DNA of 64,000 nucleotides from Marisa cornuarietis (lineage: Eukaryota; Mollusca; Gastropoda; Architaenioglossa; Ampullariidae). Below the pieces are notes generated by a model that was not told the origin of the DNA, made no database searches, and was given only the letters and a program-made list of their open reading frames with translations. The stretch is taken from positions 388,501 to 452,500 of the forward strand of contig SMMW01000613.1 in the NCBI GenBank assembly GCA_004794655.1, given 5' to 3'. Positions 10,501-20,146 of this stretch are shown in pieces; the stretch's first letter is position 1; each line of letters opens with the position of its first letter. The translations under genes and the position numbers were made by a program.

Positions 10501-12312
10501 TGTTACTCATAGATTTCATGTGTTACTTAAAACTAAGCACCTGTAGCCCAACAGACTATCTCTTACATGCATTCTCTCTTGTTACACATTAAACACTAGA
10601 CTGGGCTATCCACCTCGAGTTTCTATAAACATATCACATTTCTCTGATATACCTTCTGATAACAAGATGACACCAAATGCAAATAAAATGTTCAGCATGC
10701 AAAATTTGTCTTTTCTGTGCCAGTCCAGAAGTTATACATAAAATGAACATATCTATCTGAAACTAACTTTGCTAGTGTTGTGCACGACATGCTGGATGCT
10801 CATGAACTCACATCTCAGTATTTCAGGACCCTGTCTCTGCACATCTACTTGTGTGTATGCAGTCAGATGTAAAATCTCCATCATCTGCTGAGGCCTCTAT
10901 ACTTTTCTTTATGTCCATCAGCAGCACATACTAAATACTTTCACAAAATCTTGGACTGAAATAAGCAAATGTTTAAAGTTTGTATCTTGGCTGCTGTTTC
11001 TGTAAGCAGTAATGACACTTTAGTTCACATGATGCTCACAAGATTTTCAGCAGATGTTTTTACACAGACCCACTTCTGTTCATGGCAAATACATGGTCTT
11101 AGCACATGACAGCAGCTGGACTGCTCAACCAATGTGGAGGTGCAGAAAAGTGATTGCAACAGCTACTTACTTCCAGTCATACACTGCATCAAAAGTAAAT
11201 GTTTTTGGTGGTTCTCCTGCGTGACCTTTAGGGTTTCGGACGTCAATAACTCCTTTCTTGACATCTATGTCCACAACCCTGAGAAAGGACAGATAAGTCT
11301 GATGATGTGTATCAAGAATATTGGGACCTACAAAAGGCACTAAGACTGCAGGAAAAAGTAAATGGCCTACAAATGGCGGGCACTAAGACTATAGGAAAAT
11401 GTGTCAAATGACTAGTCAAAACCAGCTATGATTTTTTCACTAAAATATTCACAATAAATAAAATTTGTATTTTGTCCTTAAGGTAGACATGTTTGCTTTT
11501 TAAAAAGAAATCATACTTATTTATCCAAGCACATTCTCTTTAACTTAGCCTTTATATTCAGTGAGAAAGCTACATGAAATCATGAGCAGTCCCACCTCTC
11601 GTGCCCATCACTTATTTCCTTTTCATTCATGGGCCGACATCTCACCACTACTTTTACACACTCGCTTTTGCTGGATTTTGACTGCAACAAAAGAACAAAT
11701 TGAATTAGAAGAAATATTGATTTTGACAGGTTTGATGACGTCAAAATAACAATAAGCTTCTGTAAACAAAATTGAAAATAATAAATTCAAAGTGCCAAAG
11801 TATGACAGAACATCAGTTAAACCTACAAATATTAGTTAAAGCAAAACCTCTGAAGGAAGTAATGCTAACAAGGTCACGAAAATGTTGACAGCAAAGACCT
11901 AACTACTGTTTGTATGTTGACTGATATGACTGGAGTTTTAATCTCCCTAGTTCTATATATTGATCATGCATGTAAAGATTTCTAATAGTAACTCTTCCCT
12001 TTGACTGATGAAAATTCTAGTTGGATGGCCTACAAAAGTGGAAGCATGGTCCACAATGCTTATGGATTTATATAAAATTTATAAATGACACTAAGCTGGA
12101 AACTAAGCATGGCTCATAACGAACTGTTTTGCAACTGCTAGATTGGTATAGAAAATAAAATAATACTTCAGTATGTCTTTTTAAAATTTGTACAAACATT
12201 AATGAAAATATCATGACTCACACTGCAAAGTTTGACAGATTACACCTGCACTGTCAGACAAAACATGTTAAATTTATTCACAGTTTAGTCTGTATGACAT
12301 GCAACTCACCAT
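190..12312 (-). CDS. KIF3B: Kinesin-2 motor subunit KIF3B, 5' 17 exons (3' end outside window)
   Basis: KIF3B pairs with KIF3A and KAP3 to form heterotrimeric kinesin-2, the ATP-driven plus-end motor that carries intraflagellar transport trains in cilia. Coding exons, in transcript order: 12312-12310, 11681-11596, 11278-11171, 10451-10327, 10119-9995, 9418-9335, 9048-8969, 8494-8425, 4886-4794, 4209-4077, 2893-2806, 2565-2470, 1707-1634, 1250-1117, 950-858, 650-546, 309-190. They total 1617 nt, 539 codons, with all intron phases matching. Motor motifs are intact: P-loop GQTGTGKT (residues 96-103), switch I NEHSSRSH (209-216), switch II DLAGSE (245-250). A neck follows, then a basic [10 protein letters not shown] stretch, an acidic [14 protein letters not shown] stretch and coiled coil. 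Vertebrate KIF3B is near 747 residues, so about 200 residues lie to the left. KIF3B rather than KIF3A is chosen from the overall match, including the segment [20 protein letters not shown]. The gene model is manual, with no transcript support. Confidence 0.95.
546..650 (-). CDS. KIF3B: KIF3B exon 16, coiled coil
   Basis: Residues 465-499, [20 protein letters not shown] then [28 protein letters not shown] is a KIF3B stalk hallmark. Donor GTGGGT, acceptor TTGCAG. Confidence 0.94.
858..950 (-). CDS. KIF3B: KIF3B exon 15, coiled coil
   Basis: Residues 434-464, [20 protein letters not shown] then [11 protein letters not shown], heptad-rich stalk. Donor GTAATA, acceptor GTTCAG; phase 0 at both ends. 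Confidence 0.92.
1117..1250 (-). CDS. KIF3B: KIF3B exon 14, acidic segment
   Basis: Residues 389-433. [18 protein letters not shown], then coiled-coil sequence [20 protein letters not shown]. The acidic tract is encoded by GAT/GAA codon runs. Donor GTTTGT, acceptor AACAG. Confidence 0.93.
1634..1707 (-). CDS. KIF3B: KIF3B exon 13, basic neck segment
   Basis: Residues 364-389, [20 protein letters not shown] then RTRDG, a strongly basic block. In kinesin-2 such a block pairs with an acidic block of the partner and helps heterodimer choice (family knowledge). Donor GTACTT, acceptor ATCAG. Confidence 0.9.
1895..2165 (+). mobile_element. Non-LTR retrotransposon 3' end (KIF3B intron)
   Basis: Lies antisense to KIF3B in the intron between exons 12 and 13. 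From about 2089 one frame reads [20 protein letters not shown] then [17 protein letters not shown] and a stop, the C-terminus typical of mollusc LINE ORF2 proteins. It is followed at once by a (GAT)n tail. The part before it (from about 1907, GGTCCCAAGCCCGGATGAG) resembles the leader that normally precedes ORF2 in such elements, so this copy seems internally deleted. It is a dead fragment; clade not assigned with certainty. Confidence 0.7.
2199..2258 (+). repeat. (GAT)n tail of the LINE copy
   Basis: About 19 TGA/GAT units directly after the element's stop codon, acting as its simple-repeat 3' tail. Frames reading through it give runs of His or Ile that are not proteins. The flank 2259-2335 repeats the phrase CATCACAGAACATAATC several times, as does 1858-1900. 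Confidence 0.9.
2470..2565 (-). CDS. KIF3B: KIF3B exon 12, end of motor and neck
   Basis: Residues 332-364, [20 protein letters not shown] then [11 protein letters not shown]. This is the transition from motor core to neck linker and neck coil. Donor GTATGT, acceptor TTCAG. Confidence 0.94.
2806..2893 (-). CDS. KIF3B: KIF3B exon 11
   Basis: Residues 303-332, [20 protein letters not shown] then YDETLTTLR. The 5' splice site is GC: CTCAG|GCAAGT. It is required to keep the frame into exon 12 (AG plus G gives Arg in [10 protein letters not shown]). Confidence 0.94.
3357..3985 (+). pseudogene. Degenerate non-LTR reverse transcriptase C-terminus
   Basis: Antisense to KIF3B, in the intron between exons 10 and 11. 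The frame from 3357 reads [20 protein letters not shown], then [20 protein letters not shown], the conserved thumb and post-RT part of LINE ORF2 (normally xLYxSLVxSILLYGCExWTL). A stop falls at 3666. Homology continues after it: [20 protein letters not shown], a stop near 3810, then [17 protein letters not shown]. Several stops make it non-functional. The upstream polymerase palm (YADD region) is absent. Confidence 0.8.
4077..4209 (-). CDS. KIF3B: KIF3B exon 10
   Basis: Residues 259-303, including [20 protein letters not shown] and [13 protein letters not shown], the alpha-4/L12 microtubule-binding part of the motor. Donor GTGCAG is weak; acceptor TTTTAG. Confidence 0.95.
4440..4503 (+). repeat. 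(GAT)n microsatellite
   Basis: About 20 GAT units after a GTG-rich lead-in. By analogy with 2199-2258 it may be the tail of a lost LINE insertion, but no coding remnant is visible next to it. Confidence 0.9.
4582..4752 (+). repeat. 57-bp tandem repeat with splice-donor copies
   Basis: Three units of 57 bp begin at 4582, 4639 and 4696 with GAGT(A/G)ATAGTTTATTATAC. Read on the KIF3B strand, the unit junctions contain CTCTGTAAGTG and CTCTGCGAGTG, related to the true exon 9 donor ACTGTGAGTG at 4793. The array sits in intron 9, 41 bases from exon 9. Confidence 0.85.
4794..4886 (-). CDS. KIF3B: KIF3B exon 9, switch II
   Basis: Residues 228-258, with [20 protein letters not shown] then QAKTGAT. 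DLAGSE is switch II. The donor GTGAGT (4793-4788) lies beside a tandem repeat carrying further donor-like copies (4582-4752). The 3.5-kb intron upstream of this exon contains the hAT element. Confidence 0.95.
5162..8067. mobile_element. hAT-type DNA transposon, 2.9 kb, in KIF3B intron 8
   Basis: The ends are CAGGGCCGG...CCGGCCCTG, with subterminal CCTAGGGCGC and its inverted counterpart GCGCACTAGGCG. An exact 8-bp target site duplication GCTACAAT lies at 5154-5161 and 8068-8075. Ends plus 8-bp duplication are diagnostic of hAT. No full transposase frame is present; the longest ORFs are under 100 codons and unlike hAT transposase, so the copy is non-autonomous. Internally there is a roughly 300-bp duplication (from about 5218 and about 5515, both with GGGCGCAAAAATGGCCTGCT), a 30-bp duplication at 7537-7605, and T/G homopolymers at 7950-7998 where assembly may be unsure. 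Confidence 0.9.
8425..8494 (-). CDS. KIF3B: KIF3B exon 8, switch I
   Basis: Residues 204-227. Contains [15 protein letters not shown]; the NEHSSRSH switch I motif senses nucleotide state. Donor GTAAAA, acceptor TTTCAG. Confidence 0.95.
8969..9048 (-). CDS. KIF3B: KIF3B exon 7
   Basis: Residues 178-204. [20 protein letters not shown] then NQNRSV is nearly identical to vertebrate KIF3B and is the best evidence for the paralogue assignment. Donor GTAAGC, acceptor TTCCAG. Confidence 0.95.
9335..9418 (-). CDS. KIF3B: KIF3B exon 6
   Basis: Residues 150-177, [20 protein letters not shown] then PDTGVYVK. Phase 0 at both ends; donor GTAAGT, acceptor AACAG. Confidence 0.93.
9621..9909. mobile_element. 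Foldback MITE in KIF3B intron 5
   Basis: A near-symmetric inverted repeat about 290 bp long. The left arm reads GGCTGTAGTTATGAA, GCCCTGGGGCAATAT, then AAAGTTATAAAGTGGTGT. The right arm carries the reverse complements (ACACCGCTTTATAACTT, ATTTTGCCCTGGGG, TTCATAATTATGCCCC). The spacer is about 80 bp and there is no coding potential. Terminal coordinates and target duplication are not resolved. Confidence 0.75.
9995..10119 (-). CDS. KIF3B: KIF3B exon 5
   Basis: Residues 108-149, with [20 protein letters not shown] and [12 protein letters not shown], conserved in kinesin-2 motors. Donor GTGAG, acceptor CGCAG. Confidence 0.93.
10327..10451 (-). CDS. KIF3B: KIF3B exon 4, P-loop
   Basis: Residues 66-108. 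Contains [20 protein letters not shown] followed by [13 protein letters not shown], the nucleotide-binding P-loop. Acceptor GTCCAG at 10457-10452, donor GTTTGT. The acceptor is chosen so that exon 3's AA plus T gives Asn, restoring the family's WNSKQ junction. Confidence 0.95.
11171..11278 (-). CDS. KIF3B: KIF3B exon 3
   Basis: Residues 30-66, covering [18 protein letters not shown] and the conserved [11 protein letters not shown] segment. Acceptor CTCAG, donor GTAAGT. Confidence 0.93.
11596..11681 (-). CDS. KIF3B: KIF3B exon 2, motor beta-1
   Basis: Encodes residues 2-30, including the kinesin strand [14 protein letters not shown]. Acceptor TTGCAG and donor GTGGGA; it ends two bases into an Arg codon completed by exon 3. 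Confidence 0.9.
12310..12312 (-). CDS. KIF3B: KIF3B exon 1, start codon only
   Basis: The start codon is the last three bases of the exon, directly followed by a strong donor GTGAGT (12309-12304). The next exon begins in phase 0 with Ser-Lys-Ser-Ser-Lys-Ser, giving the MSK-type N-terminus usual for KIF3B. The 5' untranslated part of this exon and the transcription start cannot be fixed from sequence. Confidence 0.75.
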
Positions 12313-13365
12313 GACTTTGATTTCACACAATGCCAGCACAGCACAAATTTATTCTAGCAGTCTAGGAAAGCAGAACATTTTCAAGTCTGTAACTGGGAGA
12401 TGTAGAAAATCTGCTGAGAAGGAAAAACACATTTGCTTTTTAAATTCATCTGAATAAATTAGGCCTAATAACATAAATGATAGAAATATATCGACAACTG
12501 TAAAAGTTACAAAACACTTCAACGCTAATACGTACACTTCTGTGTTCTGCTAAGGAAAAGTCAGTTCGTGACTCTCACTTCATCCAGGGATGCATACACT
12601 TGCACAAATCAAATGCACTTATCTTAAGTACAGCAGCATGAGTGAATAGAAAGCTATTGGGATTTCTCCGTGAAATTCAAACAGTGTTTACATTTTGCCC
12701 CACGTAGATTATTGTTTTGAACATACTCGATAACCTTTAGGTTTCAGTTAAAGTTGTGAGTTAATATATGATTGTGAAACACTGCTGTGGTCAGAGGAAA
12801 TGTTCGCTAGCTGAGATCCATTTGGATCAACACGTAAAGAAATATTATTTTCTTGAAGATGTAATAAATAATATGAAAAGGCTTTAACTCACATTTGGAC
12901 CAGAAGTAAGGTTACAGGGCTGATGTCGTGAAAGTGAAAAATATCACTCCATTTGCTCATTATAAAACAGCGCTCGTATTCCCGCAGCAAGTCGCGACTT
13001 ACTGACTCACAGCCATTGTCGCTAGATGGCGTTCTAGGCAACAGGCTGCTGCGGCGGGCTCAAACATTTTAATAGAAATGAGTGAATGGCGCACCGCATC
13101 TACATCGGCGTTTCCGGTAGGACGACAGGGCTGTGTCCATGGACTTCCGGCAAAGTACGCTCAAACCAAGTATGAGAACAAACTCACCAGCGTAATTATG
13201 AGAGTCAGTTACTGAAATAATGTAGCTTTATAGTCTAATTCTGGAGTAACAGTGGACTGTATTTTAAATTCACGCTTTTAATCGCATTATTGTGAATGAG
13301 CAGACGCCGTGTAAGAATTGGTTGACTGCAGCAGACGAAATTATGGTCAGCCTTGTGAGTGAAGA
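12313..13365 (-). promoter_or_regulatory. KIF3B 5' flank (probable 5' UTR and promoter)
   Basis: No coding sequence. The segment about 12960-13200 is richer in CG dinucleotides than its surroundings and is the most likely promoter. It includes ATTATAAAACAG at 12959-12970 and, on the minus strand, GTTGCCTAGAAC at 13042-13031, whose first half is a perfect RFX half-site. The transcription start is not visible, and a separate 5' UTR exon is possible. Confidence 0.35.
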
Positions 13366-14170
13366 TGAGGCGGTAGAGAAGCCTGTCTCTACACTATAGT
13401 AGTTACTGACAGTGAGGTGGTAGAGAAGCCTGTCTCTACACTAGTAGTTACTGACAGGGAGGTGGTAGAGAAGCCTGTCTCTACACTAGTAGTTACTGAC
13501 AGTGAGGTGGTAGAGAAGCCTGTCTCTACACTAGTAGTTACTGACAGTGAGGTGGTAGAGAAGCCTGTCTCTACTATAGTAGTTACTGACAGTGAGGTGG
13601 TAGAGAAGCCTGTCTCTACTATAGTAGTTACTGAAAGTGAGGTGGTAGAGAAGCCTGTCTCTACTATAGTAGTTACTGACAGTGAGGTGGTAGAGAAGCC
13701 TGTCTCTACTATAGTAGTTACTGACAGAGAGGTGGTAGAGAAGCCTGTCTCTACACTAGTAGTTACTGACTGAGGTGGTAGAGAAGCCTGTCTCTACTAT
13801 AGTAGTTACTGACAGTGAGGTGGTAGAGAAGCCTGTCTCTACTATAGTAGTTACTGACAGAGAGGTGGTAGAGAAGCCTGTCTCTACACTAGTAGTTACT
13901 GACTGAGGTGGTAGAGAAGCCTGTCTCTACTATAGTAGTTACTGACAGTGAGGTGGTAGAGAAGCCTGTCTCTACTATAGTAATACTGACAGAGAGGTGG
14001 TAGAGAAGCCTGTCTCTACACTAGTAGTTACTGACTGAGGTGGTAGAGAAGCCTGTCTCTACACCAGTAATTACTGACTGAGGTGGTAGAGAAGCCTGTC
14101 TCTAGTAGTTACTGACAGTGAGGCGGTAGAGAAGCCTGTCTCTAGTTGTTACTGACAGTGAGGCGGTAGA
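13366..14170. repeat. 45-bp minisatellite upstream of KIF3B
   Basis: About 18 units built on GAGGTGGTAGAGAAGCCTGT, CTCTACACTAGTAGTTACTG and ACAGT. The first units are 45 bp; later ones lose 3-9 bases. Since 45 is a multiple of three, one plus frame stays open for 118 codons (unit VVEKPVSTLVVTDSE) but ends inside the array. Confidence 0.95.
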
Positions 14171-14499
14171 GCATATGTGCGGGGTGCCTTGGCACAGTGC
14201 TAGACAGCAAACTTGTCACGATGTCTACCCTTGAGTCTTATAATGCAGCCTGATATTCAATCTTTCTCTGTGATTCGGCGTCCTCTCTATTAAGGATACG
14301 GCTTTACAGAAATAGATAATAAAGACTTACGTGTCCCAGAAAACTCAGAGCCTCACTCTCTGGATCACGATGATGGAATAGTCAGGAAAAAAACTCAAAA
14401 GTAAACCTACATTAACTAGCGCAGAAGTACTTGCATAATACATTCTACAGCGATATGTAGGGTAATGGAACATTAAATATTCTTCTACTTTGTCATCAT
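14171..14499. other. Intergenic, nothing recognised
   Basis: Unique sequence between the 45-bp array and a microsatellite. No ORF of note, no RNA gene and no repeat structure seen. Confidence 0.5.
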
Positions 14500-14544
14500 C
14501 TCTCTCTCTCCCTCTCTCTCTCACACAGACATGCACGCACGCAT

Positions 14545-14581
<37 letters not shown>
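14500..14581. repeat. (CT)n-(CA)n microsatellite
   Basis: CTCTCTCT tract followed by CACGCACG and about 18 CA units. Confidence 0.95.
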
Positions 14582-14584
<3 letters not shown>

Positions 14585-17500
14585 GATAAAGACGATTTAT
14601 ACACACATACCCCACCTTGATTTACGAGATCAGTGCGTTTACCACACAAAAAAAACACAAAAATGAAGAATACAAAATCGCTTAAATACTTTCCATTCAG
14701 CGTATACAGTCAGATGCGAACCTGCGCATGAAAGCGAAATGCACCACAGCTCCTCAGTCATCTGATGAGTCGAAGGATTCATTCAAGGGCACAAAGCATT
14801 TAAAAATTATTGTGTGTTGTGTGGATAGTTCTGCAGCATGTGAATGCCGGACACAGGCAGGGAAGGTGATCCACACTACAGGGCCAAGATGAGAGAACGA
14901 AATCTCGAGATGTCTTTTTGAGAATGTTGGAGAGTGAGGTGAAGAACATAGATACCCAGCACGAACATGGAATATATCTAAGATAGGAGGGAGTGGTCTA
15001 GTTGATAACATGGAGACAAGTGGTAGACAGTTTAAAATCTAGATGTTGAGGAATAAAAAGCTAATGTAACTTTACAAGTGGAGAGATGGTAAGAGCCATG
15101 TGTGTGTGTGTGTGCATGTTTCGATGAGAAATTTTTTGTCTATATTTTGTGTATTTGTATTTGCATGTAGACGTGTTTTATTTTCTTTTTACGTACGTGT
15201 GTGTATGCGCTCCTAAGCCTATGTCAATAATCTGACGATTCTTTCCCTTTCCGTCGATCCTTCCTGTTTCCCTTTCCTCAATTCTTCATGCTTTCCTTTC
15301 TATCAATCCGTTGCCACCCCTCTACTCTCACCCCTATCTCGTGGAACACCGACGCACGTGATTTCCAGACAATTAGCTCATTGCATGATTGGTTTTGATT
15401 GTAGCCTGTCGAGGGGCCACATGGGTGACATCATCAAACCCATCTGACTGGGCAGGCAGCTAGCGAAGGTATGGGCGTTAATCATCAGTCTTGCCCCAAG
15501 TGTAATTCACCGGCACACTGCTGTTTATGGCGGTGGGAGCTGTGATTCAACATAGACGAGACACGGAGGAGGAGGAGAGTGAGCCTGTAAACTCTGGTGC
15601 TTATGTAACCGAGTGGTGGGGGTGTGTCAGCAAACTTTCTCCTACACACTGAAACAGAGGCGGGAAATAGTCAGCAAGTGTACGACGAGCTTAACTGGGG
15701 ATCAACTAGTAACAATTATTTGTCGGATGACGATGATGATCCACCCTCGCATTGTTCAGGGGACATATGACGCTTAGACCGGACCAACCTGACTCCTTGC
15801 TTAGGGAACCAGTTCTGACATGTTGCCTGCGACACCACCACGAACATTCTAGCTAACGGTCGCACAACGCCATTTTGTGACGTCAGCATTTGGTCATGTT
15901 GTGTCAGTGTAAGCCTAACATGAACTCAACACAGGCTGTCCCGCTAGACATACATCATCTCTTCATTCACACATCGTACAAACCAGGAGCCATCACTTCA
16001 GGAATCACCACAAACAGTAAACAAAGCTACCAACAAGAATGTTTTTTGGAGGTTGAGCCAGGGACTGCCTCTAGCTGGAACATAAAACAAATTGTCTAGG
16101 GATGAGCGGAAATTTTATGGTGGGATGTGCACACGAAAGTTACCTGTAGTTTACCTCATTTCTTGTTTTGAGAAGCGGGAGATTACCCTGACACTTACAT
16201 TCCCGTGAGGCAGTGGGGTGTTACCCATCATGTTACCATGCTACATGGCTTTAGGTCCAATGCAGACAGAATCAAGACAGTGCGCCCTGTAAAACACCCA
16301 TGGCACAGTGGCTGACAACATGAAGTCTCTTAACTCGGGGACTGGCAGACGAACAATGCATGAAAGTGTCCGATGAACCACCTACAGCATCGTGTGTTGA
16401 CAGTGGACAGACATCGACATGACGGCAGTCCTGCCAAGTTTTCTCTGACCCACAGAGATTCCTGCCTCTGTGGTTCGACGGCTATTAGCTTGTGAACTGC
16501 ACTGCGATGGCGGAGAGGTTAAATAATTACCTTTCCTATGATCGGCATTCCTAGAGACTAAACCTTCTGGAATTCTCTATCAGAACAACCCCACGCCTGC
16601 ACGGCTTGCCGGCTGTTTTGGCTCGTTCACCCCTCAGATCACTCGGGTTCAGTCCTTGCAAGGACCTACACGTACTAACCTTCCCCCCCCCCAACCACAC
16701 ACACACACACACACACATCTACCACCACCTCCTCCCCCGACAAAACCCCCATCGGGTTTTTTTTTCCCCTCTTATGCACGCTGGAGCTCGGGCGCGCGCA
16801 GCTCCCTGTACGACCCCAATGAACGGGGAGTCGGGGGGGCGGCGAACCTGTTTGCCACAAACAGGGAAAAAGTCTTTTAACGTGTAATCTCCTTGCAATG
16901 CAACATCTGCGGAGGGGTTGTGGAACTGGGGAGTTAGTTTATTTCTCTGGTCTTCTAGTGTTTTGAACCAGCTTCAGCCCCTCTTGGGGGTATTGGGTGG
17001 AGGGGAAACGGAAGCTTCTAGAAGTGGGTTTTTTTTTCCTCCTTGTTGTTCTCCTTAGAATCAAATTATCTCTTATTTTGTGATGATGTTTTTAAAGACG
17101 AGAACTGCCACTTCTACTTGTAATCGACAAGCAGGTTGCCCTCTGTCTCAGTCTGACTCACCTGGCTTAGCCGAGGCACATAAAGGTGTAGAAGCATATA
17201 CCTGACATCATACGTAGTCTGTCTGTGCCTGCTAGCGGTTGCCTGAGAGGTTGCGATTTTCAGACTACCAACCTTCACTTTGCCATTTGTCTGCTGTGAT
17301 TCTAGAGGTCAGCACGTGCAGCCAGAGCTCACGAGTAAGTAAAGGGCAACTACCAGCATCACTTTTTTCACTATCACGTGGTAAATTTTCCTGCTCTTAC
17401 CCGATTTATTTGTAAATTCTATTTTTTCTACAGACACGATTACAGTAAATCAGTCCACATGACGGTGAACTGATATACAATCTCCATCTTTCAAACAATA

Positions 17501-17607
17501 AAAAAGTTATTTGGCGAATGCGGAGTTTTGTTCAAGTAGTTGTCCTTGATTATCTGCCTGCTTCTTCTCTGCCCTGCATCAAGCCTTTGCCGATCACCTG
17601 TTCTCAC
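14582..17607. other. Intergenic, no supported gene
   Basis: About 3 kb read on both strands without a recognisable protein, RNA gene or transposon end. Contains a short CA/poly-T stretch (16681-16770) and a short GT run near 15100. The ORFs here are under 95 codons and look random. Confidence 0.5.
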
Positions 17608-17687
17608 CTGCAGATCTGGGCAGGCTGCATTCTTCAGGCAGGCATTGACTTCAAAAGACCTGTAGCCACAGTCGCAGTCGGTGGTCT
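17608..17687 (-). other. Possible cysteine-rich exon (speculative)
   Basis: An 80-nt minus-strand segment flanked by acceptor CTGCAG and strong donor CAG|GTGAGA. It would encode TTDCDCGYRSFEVNACLKNA then ACPDLQ, with four cysteines. I do not recognise the family and found no partner exon nearby. The frame is open for 73 codons from an ATG at 17712. It could equally be chance. Confidence 0.2.
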
Positions 17688-17712
17688 CTGCAGCCTCGGG
17701 GGAGTGTAACAT

Positions 17713-20019
17713 ATAACCTTTTGGAACTACGTTTTCCTTACTTCGTCTGACAGGTAAACATGTTTGTCTATCTGTCCCTCTGTTTGTCTGTCAGTCAGTC
17801 AGTTTGCCCTCCTTTCTTTTTCCGCCTATCTGCCTGTTTGCTTGTCTGCCGGTCTACCTGTCTGCATGCAACTATTTTATGTTCACTGTGTGCCGACTTG
17901 TTTGTGTACGTAAAGGGTTTGGCTTCAGCCATCTTCCATTCAAACTAATTCTTTTTACAAACTAGTGCTGACAAGTTTTATGTGGGTGTAACGAGTAAAC
18001 TGAAACATGGTCTAACTGACTGATAGCCGAGGAGCAGTTGTGTAGCTCAATGCCGAATGTTCTAGAAGAAGTTTTTTGTATGATTGCGGGTGTCCTTCCC
18101 ATCCACCCCATAAACACACACAAGCCTCGCATCCCAACAGACACCGCGCGGCGCTGTTATTCTTACATCGCAAAGCCAAGGGCAGACAAGTTCTTCAAGC
18201 CTTATCACCCCTCCCCCCCCCCTGAGGAATAGGTTATCTTGGCACCGGCAAGGGGAGACAATGTCATCTGTCTGGACTGTATTGTTCTCTTGGTCTGATT
18301 GTATTTTTAAAGACAAATGTTACTGGGAGTCTGCCTGCGCGCTTCAAAACTTGTGAGTGCATGCTTTCATCCTTTTCTGACAGCCAGAGGTCTCGATGCA
18401 CGTGAATAAACTCAAAGAAGGTTTTAGCATCACTGCTTACAGTTGTCTTTTAATATTGGATCCAACATTATCTACTTGCCACATCTACCCAAAGATCAAC
18501 AAGTGACTGTATCACCAGGCAGCGCCGTACAGCCTGCTACACGTAGTTTAATTAGAAAACAGCGGTGGATAATAACTTCTCGAACGATTTGTACCAACCA
18601 AAAGTGATAAACCGGAAGTGACATATTACCGAAGTTCCTCCCCGTGTCTCTCAGTGTCTGGGTGCGTCTGTATCTATACAATGTTTCACGATTGTTATTG
18701 GGGAGGTCGGAATAACTATTAGGCAGAGAACGGAAGAAGTATTTTAAGCAGAGGGAAAGCAATTTCTCAAAATTCCCCTTCGCTCATTCTTTTTTTTCCC
18801 CACCCGTACCGCCACCTCTTGCACACTCCCCACCTGCTGTCTGCACAAGGCACAGCGTGCCAAGCGAGCGCAAGGCCGCACGTGCAAATATTTCAGCACC
18901 AGTTATAGTAGCGCCTCCACAACCCAATGAAAAGCCGCCTCGTGTCGATTGTGATGATCCCAGCACAGTGCCCCCCTGAGTGCTGCTACATCCGCCTAGC
19001 TTCCTCTCTTTGCTTCCTTCACCTGTTAGTTTGTGTCAGCCTGCAACCTCAGGTAAGTCGTGTAGAGCTACCGTTACCGAAACTTACAGACCGTCTGGAA
19101 TTAACACCTGTTTTCTTCCTGCTCATTGCCAAAGTTAACTAGTGGCGCCTCTCTCTCTCTCTTAGAAAATGTGTCTTCCAGTGAAACTCAATTTGACTGA
19201 TGTAGGAGGCAGGCTCTGTTATTTTTGTGCTACTGGCACTTCCGTTGAAGATCAGGAAGAGTCCAGTGAAAATATTTCCGAAAGCCGTTTTAATGCATGG
19301 ACCTTTTGATGCTGCACCTGAAACAGTTTCCTTGTTATGTTTTATGAGACTGTCTTAGCCAGTCACGTGACAGCCCTGACTTAAACCTCGTGACAGCTCG
19401 GGTATGTTACGTCTGCTCACCGCACACGAGTATAACGGCCATAAAACTGGGTGAAAAAATAAAATTGTGCCAGTCAATTGTTATTGGAAAAAAAAGCTTT
19501 TGAGAAAAATATCTTTGAATTCTTGTCCCCTGAGTCGTCTGTACCCTGATTTAAGGCAAGAGCTCTACTAGTAATTATCAGTGCTTCATAAACAAATTGA
19601 CTAAAGACAGTTGGTGACGTACCCGCGATCTGAACATGAGACACCCTCGATATGACTGGTCAAAAGACATACTTCACCACCAGGAGGATCAACAGGGTGT
19701 TAACTATTGGCCTTTGATTAGTAATGGAGTAACCACAAGGAAAAGTTCTCACAAAGGACGAGAACTGTTTATGAACAGATTAAAGATTGTTTATGAAGGC
19801 CACTTTGGTGGACAGGCTTGGCAGAGAGGAAACCGCAAAGGGTTCCATTCTTGTGCATAAAAAATACAATAATTTTTGTTTCCCTAACCTCTTCGTTAGA
19901 AGTTTGTCTTAAAAACAGATTACCTGCATGCCAAAGGTACTGCGCATGTCTGAGTAAACAAGTCGGATTGATTAGGTAAGATGAGACATCGTCCTCTGCA
20001 CATCCATAATAACAAGGTA
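17713..20019. other. Intergenic, no supported gene
   Basis: Unique sequence with a TCTGTCTGTC-rich stretch (17760-17860). A strong donor-like CTCAG|GTAAGT occurs at 19052 after an open plus frame of 42 codons, but nothing identifies it as an exon. Confidence 0.45.
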
Positions 20020-20146
20020 GATGTCTCTGTCTTCTGTCATCGTGCATATACAGATGTCTCTAACTTCTGTCATCGTGCATATACAGATTATCTAACATCT
20101 GTCATCGTGAATATACAGATGTATCTAACTTCTTTCATCATGCATA

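Noticed and set aside
13417..13773. 118-codon ORF VEKPVSTLVVTDSEV
   Set aside because: Lies wholly inside the 45-bp minisatellite; later units break the frame.
19010..19060. Exon ending in strong donor CTCAG|GTAAGT
   Set aside because: The upstream frame is short and unrecognised; isolated donor matches are expected by chance.
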